The notes under the pieces: model-generated
Databases searched by the model: none
The model's input: the letters and a program-made list of their open reading frames with translations, nothing else
What the model was told of the DNA's origin: nothing
Shown here: positions 11,755-17,162 of the stretch, piece by piece
How the letters are laid out: every line of letters begins with the position of its first letter
Position numbering within the stretch: the first letter of the stretch is position 1
Assembly: GCA_905373835.1 (NCBI GenBank)
Contig: CAJPUN010000011.1
Coordinates: forward strand, 1 to 17,162
DNA: 17,162 bases
Reading direction: 5' to 3'
Source: Candidatus Saccharimonadota bacterium
Lineage (GTDB): Bacteria > Patescibacteriota > Saccharimonadia > Saccharimonadales > Saccharimonadaceae
Made by a program: the position numbers and the translations under genes

Positions 11755-12591
11755 CTACCTCTTCCTCTTAGCTTCGTGACGACTGCGGACAATCATCTTA
11801 TTGGTTGATTTGCGACGGCGGGTCTTGAAGCCAATTGCTGGCTTACCCCATGGCGTCTTCGGGATGCGGCCAGGGCCCGTCTTGCCTTCACCACCACCCA
11901 TTGGGTGATCGGCTGGGTTCATAGCCTTACCATGGACACTTGGACGCCACCCCATACGGCGACGGCGACCGGCCGAGCCAAGCTTAACATTCTGATGCTG
12001 GACGTTGCCCACTACACCAATGCTGGCTTCGCACTCAAGGCGGAACTTACGCACCTCACCGCTAGGCATCCGCACCATGGCGTAGCCGTCTTCTTTGGCC
12101 ATAAGCTGCGCCTTAGTACCAGCGCTGCGCACCATCTGAGCACCCTTACCGTGGTTGATCTCGATAGCGTAGATCTGGCTACCAACCGGGATGTTAGCCA
12201 GTGGCATGCGGTTGCTCGCCTCGATTGGCGCATCAGCGCCAGTCTGGAGCACCTTGCCCTTGGTCATTTGAGTGTCAGCCAAGATGTAGTGGTAGAGACC
12301 ATGCTGATCCTTCACGCGGGCAATGCGGGCACTGCGGTTTGGATCGTACTCAATCTCCTCTACCGTCAGCGTCAAGCCAGCGGCCAAGCGATGGTCGAGC
12401 AAGCGGTAGTGCCGCTTAACGCCACCACCACGGTGCCGGACGGTGATCTTACCAGTGTTATTGCGACCAGCCTTCTGCTTACCAGCCTTGACAAGGCTCT
12501 TGAGCGGCTTGCGAGTCGTCACATCGCTCAAATCTTGCGATGTCATGCCGCGGCGGGCGGGAGTGGTTGGGTTGTACTGCTTAATCGGCAT
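11755..12591 (-). CDS. rplB: 50S ribosomal protein L2
   Basis: L2 binds 23S rRNA at the subunit interface and supports the peptidyl-transferase centre. It is 278 residues (273 in E. coli), with GRNNTGKITVRHRGGGVKRH near 42-61, the OB-fold and SH3-like RNA-binding core, and a basic C-terminus ending EAKRKR. The near-universal bacterial motif DHPHGGGEG reads DHPMGGGEG here, with Met at residue 231 (codon at 11899-11901). The preceding essential His (229) is kept. Archaeal and eukaryotic L2 have Phe at the matching site, so a non-His residue is tolerated in other domains. Confidence 0.98.
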   Translation of the reverse strand: MPIKQYNPTTPARRGMTSQDLSDVTTRKPLKSLVKAGKQKAGRNNTGKITVRHRGGGVKRHYRLLDHRLAAGLTLTVEEIEYDPNRSARIARVKDQHGLYHYILADTQMTKGKVLQTGADAPIEASNRMPLANIPVGSQIYAIEINHGKGAQMVRSAGTKAQLMAKEDGYAMVRMPSGEVRKFRLECEASIGVVGNVQHQNVKLGSAGRRRRMGWRPSVHGKAMNPADHPMGGGEGKTGPGRIPKTPWGKPAIGFKTRRRKSTNKMIVRSRHEAKRKR

Positions 12592-12923
12592 TACTTATCC
12601 TCCTTCTGCTCTGTTTGCGGCTGCTCTTCGGTCTCAAACACCTTAATCTCGCCTTCGCTTAGGCGCACGTACGCCTTTTTGCTGTCGTGGCGGTGTGTGG
12701 TGCCTGGGTAGCGGCGCTTGCCCCGGCTGTAGCGAATAGCTTTGCCGCTTTGCACGGCAGTGGTGACATTGGCCACCTTAGTGCCGTCATATTGCGCCTC
12801 GACAGCCGCAGCGATCTGCTGCTTGTTAGCCGACAGTGGCACATCAAAGATGTAGGTGTTTTGGCTTGTGATGAGCCGGTAGGATTTTTCGGTGGCGCGA
12901 GGAGTGACTAATACGAGTTGCAT
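12591..12923 (-). CDS. rplW: 50S ribosomal protein L23
   Basis: L23 surrounds the tunnel exit and docks trigger factor and SRP. The 110-residue protein has the family's opening (PRATEKSYRLITSQNTYIFD), ANKQQIAAAVEAQYDGTKVA and a basic loop RYSRGKRRYPGTTHRHDSKK. An acidic, Gln-rich tail (ETEEQPQTEQKEDK) extends it beyond the E. coli length (100). It abuts the rplD stop, and rplB overlaps its own stop. Confidence 0.95.
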   Translation of the reverse strand: MQLVLVTPRATEKSYRLITSQNTYIFDVPLSANKQQIAAAVEAQYDGTKVANVTTAVQSGKAIRYSRGKRRYPGTTHRHDSKKAYVRLSEGEIKVFETEEQPQTEQKEDK

Positions 12924-13544
12924 TTATTTGTCCTCCTGTGCGAGCCACGCCGTAATAACATCCAGCGCCTGAGGCGACAGGACGATATGGTCGGCATTAA
13001 GAATGTAATAGACATTGAGATACATCGCACTCACAGCCAACACCTGCTGGAGGTTAGCAGTGGAACGAATCAGCTCGGGCGACTTCTCGCCAGCGACGAG
13101 CAGCACTTTGCGCTCGAGCTTGAACTGGCGGAGAAACGCCGCAGCGTCTTTGGTCTTGCCAGTTACCTTGTCCTCAAAGGGCAAGACCTGGATTTTGCCA
13201 GCCTGGTGAGCCAGTGTGAGAGCTTGGCGGATGGCGACACGTTTGCTGGTCTTAGATAGCTTCTTGCGGTAGTTCTCGTTGCCGCGTGGGCCAAAGACCA
13301 CACCACCGCCCCGCCAAATTGGGTTGCGGATACTGCCGAAGCGAGCTCGGCCAGTGCCCTTCTGCCGCCATGGCTTCTTGCCACCACCGCGGACTTCGCC
13401 CCGCTGCAAGGTGGTTGCACTTGCCTGGCGGGCGTTTGCCAAGAAAGCGTCGTAAGCGAGCTTGAGCAGCTCGTGGTTCGGCACATCGACGCCGAAGACG
13501 CTGGTTGGCAAGGTTGCTTTTGCTGGCTTGGTAGATTCAGCCAT
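12924..13544 (-). CDS. rplD: 50S ribosomal protein L4
   Basis: L4 lines the exit tunnel with L22; in E. coli it also represses its own S10 operon. It is 206 residues (201 in E. coli). The tunnel loop is recognisable: QRGEVRGGGKKPWRQKGTGR then ARFGSIRNPIWRGGGVVFGP. The globular part has KTSKRVAIRQALTLAHQAGK. Its ATG overlaps the rplC stop (TAATG). Confidence 0.97.
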   Translation of the reverse strand: MAESTKPAKATLPTSVFGVDVPNHELLKLAYDAFLANARQASATTLQRGEVRGGGKKPWRQKGTGRARFGSIRNPIWRGGGVVFGPRGNENYRKKLSKTSKRVAIRQALTLAHQAGKIQVLPFEDKVTGKTKDAAAFLRQFKLERKVLLVAGEKSPELIRSTANLQQVLAVSAMYLNVYYILNADHIVLSPQALDVITAWLAQEDK

Positions 13545-14155
13545 TACTTAGCACCTCCTAGGATAATTAAGCCCTTCTTGGGGCCTGGGACAGCGCCCTT
13601 GACACCGATCAAGTTATCCTCAGCCGAGATAAACTCAACCGTCAGATTCTTAACGGTGACACGCTCGTGGCCCATCTGGCCCGCCATGCGCTTCCCTTTG
13701 AAAATCTTTTGTGGGTACATGCTACCGATCGAACCGACCTTACGCGTGTTACCCTTACCACCGTGGGTTTTGCGGTGGCGCTTGAAGTTGTGCCGCTTGA
13801 TCGTACCGGCCCAACCTTTACCCTTGCTGATGCCCGTGACATCCACGACATCGCCGAGCGCAAACTCCGTAACGCTCCATGTGTCGCCCACCTTGACATC
13901 GCCAAGGTCGTCGACACGAAATTCCCGAATATGCTTCGGGGTGACACCGGCTGGCTTCACATGCCCAGCCACGGCCTTGCTCAGGTTCTTACCCGCACCA
14001 TACGCCACCTGCACTGCGTTGTAGCCGTCTGTCTCGACGGACTTGACCTGAGTCGCAGCGACAGGCCCAGCCTGGATAAGCGTGACAGGAATCGTCGTGC
14101 CATCCTGGCTGATGATTTGGGTCATACCAATCTTGGTACCGAGAAGTGCTTTCAT
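13544..14155 (-). CDS. rplC: 50S ribosomal protein L3
   Basis: L3 nucleates 50S assembly, and its long loop reaches toward the peptidyl-transferase centre. The 203 residues (209 in E. coli) begin MKALLGTKIGMTQII and hold GKGWAGTIKRHNFKRHRKTH, KGNTRKVGSIGSMYPQKIFK and GKRMAGQMGHERVTVKNL. It is the first gene of the cluster here. The usual first gene of the S10 operon, rpsJ, is not upstream; divergent prmC lies there instead. Purine-rich GGGAG and GAGGG lie just ahead of the ATG. Confidence 0.97.
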   Translation of the reverse strand: MKALLGTKIGMTQIISQDGTTIPVTLIQAGPVAATQVKSVETDGYNAVQVAYGAGKNLSKAVAGHVKPAGVTPKHIREFRVDDLGDVKVGDTWSVTEFALGDVVDVTGISKGKGWAGTIKRHNFKRHRKTHGGKGNTRKVGSIGSMYPQKIFKGKRMAGQMGHERVTVKNLTVEFISAEDNLIGVKGAVPGPKKGLIILGGAK

Positions 14156-14294
14156 TGCCCTCTTGCTCCCATGTAAAATCCCCGGCGACTAGCAGTATCT
14201 TGGTACCAGCACTGCGTGGCTACACACTTCGCTGGCCAAGACTTACCAATTCGTCCTGGGATGAGTTGCTATTACGTAATAAATTACAGCTACC

Positions 14295-14324
14295 ATAGTA
14301 CCATAGAATGGGGCGAGAAAGCAA
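14295..14324 (-). promoter_or_regulatory. Candidate promoter of the rplC-rpsH operon
   Basis: On the minus strand TTGCTT (14324-14319) lies 18 bp from TACTAT (14300-14295), with TGG before the hexamer. It would give a leader of about 130 nt ahead of rplC. No other clear promoter is seen between rplC and prmC. The leader repeats the 11-base ATCTTGGTACC (14197-14207) found in the rplC coding start (14130-14140). Confidence 0.4.
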
Positions 14325-14425
14325 GAGGCGTAGGAGATCAAGAGCAATGCAGTAGAACACCAATCCTAACAGCATATTGGTGTGTCGTAGAATCATTATC
14401 ACCCCATCTACACCATCGCCCACTA

Positions 14426-14434
14426 TGCTACAAT
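14426..14434 (+). promoter_or_regulatory. Extended -10 promoter of prmC
   Basis: TGCTACAAT (hexamer 14429-14434) is preceded by TA. No good -35 is present. The expected start is about 14441, leaving only about 5 nt before the ATG at 14446. Confidence 0.5.
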
Positions 14435-14445
14435 ATAATGCGTTA

Positions 14446-15279
14446 ATGCGTCACCCAATCCCCTCACCTACCTCTGTCGATGCTTGGCTTGCTGCGGCGG
14501 CTGCCCAGCTGCGGACGGCTGGTATTGCTAGCAGCCGGCTTGATAGCGAGCTGCTGCTAAGCCATGTACTGCAGCGGCCTCGACACTGGCTCCATGCCCA
14601 CGGCGATAGCACACTCCTGCACGAGCAACACATGCAGGCAGAACAGCTCCTTACCCGCCGCCTTCGGCATGAGCCACTGGCCTACTTGGTGGGGCACAAG
14701 GAATTCTATGGGCGCGATTTTGTCGTTTCACCCGCTGTGCTCGTACCTCGGCCCGAGACAGAGCAAATGATCACCCTCTTACTGCAGCTCATTCAGCCCA
14801 CGCAGAGCACCATTGCCGATGTTGGTACTGGCAGCGGCATTCTCGCCATCACAGCGCAGCTCGAGCTCCCACCGTGCAAAGTTGATGCATACGACGTAAG
14901 CCTTGAAGCTATCGCCATCGCTCGGCACAACAGCAAGCAGCATGGCGCTACCTCTGTTCATTTTATTCAGAGTGATCTCCTAGCGGCAGCGCAGCAACGC
15001 TATGATGTCATTCTTGCCAATCTCCCCTATGTCAATCCCGCCTGGCAGCGCGACGACCGCGAGACAGCGCACGAGCCAACCCTGGCGCTTTTTGCTGAGG
15101 ACGATGGGCTCGCGCTCATCTCTATCCTCCTCGCTCAGACGGAGCAATGGCTCGCACCTAGCGGCCTGCTCATCCTCGAGGCCGACCCCTGCCAGCACTC
15201 ACGCATCATTGCTCGCGCCGCCGCGCACCAGCTCACTCATGTGCGAAGTGAGGGGTATGCGCTGGCCTTCACAAAATAG
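14446..15279 (+). CDS. prmC: Release factor glutamine methyltransferase (PrmC/HemK)
   Basis: PrmC methylates the Gln of the GGQ motif in RF1 and RF2 using S-adenosylmethionine, which improves termination. The 277-residue product has an N-terminal helical substrate-binding domain (about 1-85, ending EPLAYLVGHKEFYGRDF), then VLVPRPETE at 98-106, SAM motif I DVGTGSG at 125-131 and the substrate motif NLPY at 192-195 (usually NPPY). EPTLALFAEDDGL is also typical. I start it at 14446; the upstream in-frame ATGs at 14377 and 14425 would precede the -10 box or overlap it. It is divergent from rplC and convergent with the next gene, with 7 bases between stops and no terminator seen. Confidence 0.95.
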   Translation: MRHPIPSPTSVDAWLAAAAAQLRTAGIASSRLDSELLLSHVLQRPRHWLHAHGDSTLLHEQHMQAEQLLTRRLRHEPLAYLVGHKEFYGRDFVVSPAVLVPRPETEQMITLLLQLIQPTQSTIADVGTGSGILAITAQLELPPCKVDAYDVSLEAIAIARHNSKQHGATSVHFIQSDLLAAAQQRYDVILANLPYVNPAWQRDDRETAHEPTLALFAEDDGLALISILLAQTEQWLAPSGLLILEADPCQHSRIIARAAAHQLTHVRSEGYALAFTK

Positions 15280-15286
15280 CGATAGA

Positions 15287-15973
15287 CTATCCTACCAACT
15301 GCAATGCACGCTGTGCCATTTGTTCTGCAATATGTATAGCCGTTAACCCCCAGCGCTCATGCCATGGCAGCATACTACGTACCTTGTTGAGCGCTTGGTG
15401 AGCGTAATGTTCTGGCGACTGGACTGTCGCGTGCTGAAGTAGTGCACACACCTCGGCCAGTTCTTGGCCATCTACCTCTGTTGGCTGCGCTTTATCTATT
15501 GGTACAAATGCATCATCTGTATCGGCGGTATCGTGCTCATAGCAAAATACCTGTGGCTCGGCCAGTAATGTGTTGCTGTGGCTAGTCGTATCGAGACAAT
15601 ACAACCGCACCTTGCCAGTGTATATGCCATCTTCATCCACCTCATGCATAATAATATGCGGGTCGCGCACCCGGCCATCTTTATCCAAAGCAGCCCGGGC
15701 ACTCAGGGTGAGGCGCTGCCCACTATCAGTTTTGTGGCCAAAGTATACACTGCGCACCTCACCACCGTCGTAGCGCTGCCGGTCAGCCGCACCACGTCGG
15801 CGCGCACTTCTGTACTGGGTGGTAATAGTATCCTGGACGACTGCGGTGAGCTGCTCAGCCAATAAGCCCGGCCGCTCGTGCTGGCCCGGTGGTGCACACT
15901 CAGCGTCAGTATTGGCTGCGTGTGGCACGCGACGCAAAGCATCGCCCGCGCGGGGTGCTGTGTTGTATGTCAT
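15287..15973 (-). CDS. Hypothetical 228-residue soluble protein
   Basis: I do not recognise this protein. It has no signal peptide or membrane helix. The first 30 residues are Ala/Pro/His-rich and probably disordered, followed by a basic patch (TTQYRSARRRGAADRQR). The middle looks beta-rich and acidic (HEVDEDGIYTGKVRLYCLDT). The last 60 residues look helical (EHYAHQALNKVRSMLPWHER). GAGG lies 7 nt before the ATG. A weak promoter candidate (TTGCCT with TATGCT or TATAGT) lies between 16008 and 16040. It converges on prmC. Base composition matches the native genes. Confidence 0.7.
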   Translation of the reverse strand: MTYNTAPRAGDALRRVPHAANTDAECAPPGQHERPGLLAEQLTAVVQDTITTQYRSARRRGAADRQRYDGGEVRSVYFGHKTDSGQRLTLSARAALDKDGRVRDPHIIMHEVDEDGIYTGKVRLYCLDTTSHSNTLLAEPQVFCYEHDTADTDDAFVPIDKAQPTEVDGQELAEVCALLQHATVQSPEHYAHQALNKVRSMLPWHERWGLTAIHIAEQMAQRALQLVG

Positions 15974-16144
15974 CTTGTTCCCTCTGTGTGTTAGATATAC
16001 GTCCCTCTTAGCATACTATAGAAGCATACTCCAAGGCAAATAACAGAGGTAAGCAAATGAACAATTCTATACCATATTCAGAATAATTCTAATATAGCTC
16101 CCTGTACTCTGCTGTGGCGAGCAGTTCACGTAGCTTTAGAACCA
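15974..16144. other. Intergenic DNA without a gene
   Basis: This AT-rich stretch holds the leader and probable promoter of the 15973 gene, a small palindrome AGAATAATTCT near 16080-16090 and the approach to the rplU terminator. I see only a 9-codon ORF with no clear support. Confidence 0.5.
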
Positions 16145-16171
16145 AAAACCACCCATCACCTGGGTGGTTTT
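16145..16171 (-). terminator. Intrinsic terminator after rplU
   Basis: A 10-bp perfect stem AAAACCACCC / GGGTGGTTTT has a 7-nt loop, followed on the minus strand by a further T. It lies about 25 bp past the rplU stop, so rpmA (L27) is not co-transcribed. Confidence 0.8.
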
Positions 16172-16194
16172 GTAGTGTTACATATACACTGCAG

Positions 16195-16500
16195 CTATTT
16201 GATCGATGTGATCGTAATGCGGCTGTATTGCTGGCGATGGCCACGCTCTTTGTGGACGCGCTTTTTGGCTTTGTAGCGAATGACGCGGATTTTGTCGCCC
16301 TTAACGAGCGCTTCTACGACCTCGGCCTTGACCTTGACGCCTGCAACGTGCGGCGTACCAACTGTGGTCGTCTCGCCATCGATGGTCAGGAGTGCATCGG
16401 CTTCGAGCGCTTTTGTGCCGTCCGGGAGGCGGTCCACCAGGAGGGTCTCTTTTTCGGCGACGAGATACTGCTTGCCGCCAAGCTGAATGACTGCTTTCAT
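16195..16500 (-). CDS. rplU: 50S ribosomal protein L21
   Basis: L21 binds 23S rRNA in the presence of L20. The 101-residue protein (103 in E. coli) begins MKAVIQLGGKQYLVAEKETL and contains the L21 barrel segment VGTPHVAGVKVKAEVVEALV, then the C-terminal KAKKRVHKERGHRQQYSRI. AAGGA lies just ahead of the ATG. It is flanked by its own consensus promoter and terminator and is monocistronic; in most bacteria rpmA follows directly. Confidence 0.97.
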   Translation of the reverse strand: MKAVIQLGGKQYLVAEKETLLVDRLPDGTKALEADALLTIDGETTTVGTPHVAGVKVKAEVVEALVKGDKIRVIRYKAKKRVHKERGHRQQYSRITITSIK

Positions 16501-16533
16501 CTGATTCCTTATAATTATTAATACTTCCGACTG

Positions 16534-16562
16534 ATTGTAGCAGAGACGGCGGTGGATGTCAA
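16534..16562 (-). promoter_or_regulatory. Consensus promoter of rplU
   Basis: On the minus strand TTGACA (16562-16557) and TACAAT (16539-16534) are spaced by exactly 17 bp, with TGC before the -10. It is the best sigma-70 type promoter in the window and gives a leader of about 27 nt. Confidence 0.88.
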
Positions 16563-16574
16563 AGTTGGTGTATT

Positions 16575-17018
16575 CTAGCTATCATTACTCACCAGCTGCT
16601 GCACCACCGCTGGCAGCTCTGCCTCGCTGCGCCATAGCTCCGTCCGCGTGGCGATGAGCTGGTCGCTCAGGTAGCTCTGCTGGCCAACGCTGTGGTGCTG
16701 CGCCAGGGCGATTGGCTTGCCCAGCGCCAGCGCCGCACCCACCTCCATGAGCATCCCCTCGCTGCGCCGCGGCGACGCTTGAACCACGAGTACCATATCG
16801 TACTGGGGCAACACGCTCAGCGCACGACGGATGAACTCACCTGGCGTATGGTAGCTAGACCAGGCTGGGTCGAAGAGATTACAATACACCGCACAGCCCA
16901 CCTGCTCGAGCGCTGCCACCACCCCACGCATCCGTGCCCGCACCACTGCTTCGTCCTCACCGGTAAAGGCATAGGAGCAAAAGACAGTGGGCGGGGTGGC
17001 TGGTGGAGTGGAGTTCAT
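16575..17018 (-). CDS. Nucleoside 2-deoxyribosyltransferase-like protein
   Basis: The 147-residue alpha/beta protein has the layout of the nucleoside 2-deoxyribosyltransferase family, which swaps bases on deoxyribonucleosides or cleaves the glycosidic bond; related folds include TIR-like and nucleotide-sensing domains. Support: strand VFCSYAF (12-18), YDMVLVVQ with Asp74, S86-E-G88, the candidate catalytic Glu92 in MEVGAALALGKPI, and the closing ALGKP turn at 98-102. Trp126-like active-site residues cannot be assigned by eye. The first ten residues are Pro/Thr-rich. No Shine-Dalgarno is visible, and a TATACT -10 ends 8 nt before the ATG. A role in nucleotide salvage would suit a host-dependent cell but is inference. 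Confidence 0.65.
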   Translation of the reverse strand: MNSTPPATPPTVFCSYAFTGEDEAVVRARMRGVVAALEQVGCAVYCNLFDPAWSSYHTPGEFIRRALSVLPQYDMVLVVQASPRRSEGMLMEVGAALALGKPIALAQHHSVGQQSYLSDQLIATRTELWRSEAELPAVVQQLVSNDS

Positions 17019-17026
17019 ATATTAGT

Positions 17027-17032
17027 AGTATA
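17027..17032 (-). promoter_or_regulatory. -10 box directly ahead of the 17018 gene
   Basis: TATACT on the minus strand ends 8 nt before the ATG, which would place the transcription start at or within 1-2 nt of the start codon. No good -35 is seen. The remaining bases to the window edge (17033-17162) hold no gene I can support. Confidence 0.4.
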
Positions 17033-17162
17033 CGCTATCGAGTAGGAAGTAGCACGCTAAGGTGACTCGCACTTACTATTTTCGCGGCACAGATTGTCAA
17101 TACATGATGATCCCACAGCAAGCGCCACGTGCACATTGAGCAAGAAAATATCTGGAGGCCAG

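Noticed and set aside
14216..14446. 76-codon plus-strand ORF between rplC and prmC
   Set aside because: No promoter or SD, atypical composition, and it overlaps the prmC promoter and the rplC leader.
16058..16087. 9-codon ORF after a purine-rich stretch
   Set aside because: Too short, with no promoter or composition signal to support it.

Overview
The window is dominated by a bacterial ribosomal-protein cluster on the minus strand in S10/spc order: rplC-rplD-rplW-rplB-rpsS-rplV-rpsC-rplP-rpmC-rpsQ-rplN-rplX-rplE-rpsN-rpsH, then about 4.2 kb of unrelated DNA, then rplF-rplR-rpsE-rplO. The genes are packed with TAATG/ATGA overlaps or gaps of a few bases. The missing L30 gene between rpsE and rplO, the zinc-free long S14, the DUF5684-like membrane protein and the compact style point to the Patescibacteria/CPR, most likely Saccharibacteria. 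That placement is inference from gene content; no rRNA gene is present to confirm it.

Layout from left to right. Positions 1-270 are AT-rich leader DNA with a short TAGA repeat. 271-753 (+) encodes a small membrane protein and ends in a clean terminator. 827-1210 (+) is a self-contained mini transcription unit: promoter, strong Shine-Dalgarno, three tiny ORFs of 22, 16 and 34 codons rich in Trp and Cys, and a U-tract terminator. It is the most novel-looking element here. A convergent terminator then closes the distal ribosomal operon (rplO, rpsE, rplR, rplF; 1329-3296), which has its own promoter near 3414-3443.

The 4.2 kb between rplF and rpsH holds an orphan 312-aa gene (minus), an IS30-family element with a frameshifted transposase, an orphan ORF (plus) possibly cut short by an in-frame TAG, a Nudix hydrolase and a 47-aa single-pass membrane protein (both minus). 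An intrinsic terminator sits directly behind rpsH. Identical TTGCTT -35 boxes lie at both IS ends, face outward and are each 17 bp from a -10, so the IS seems to drive both flanking genes.

To the right of rplC lie divergent prmC (release-factor methyltransferase), a convergent orphan 228-aa gene, rplU (L21) with a textbook promoter and terminator but no rpmA beside it, and a nucleoside 2-deoxyribosyltransferase-like protein. Several genes (5900 +, 14446 +, 17018 -) start at or within a few bases of the predicted transcription start, which suggests leaderless or near-leaderless mRNAs beside SD-led ones.
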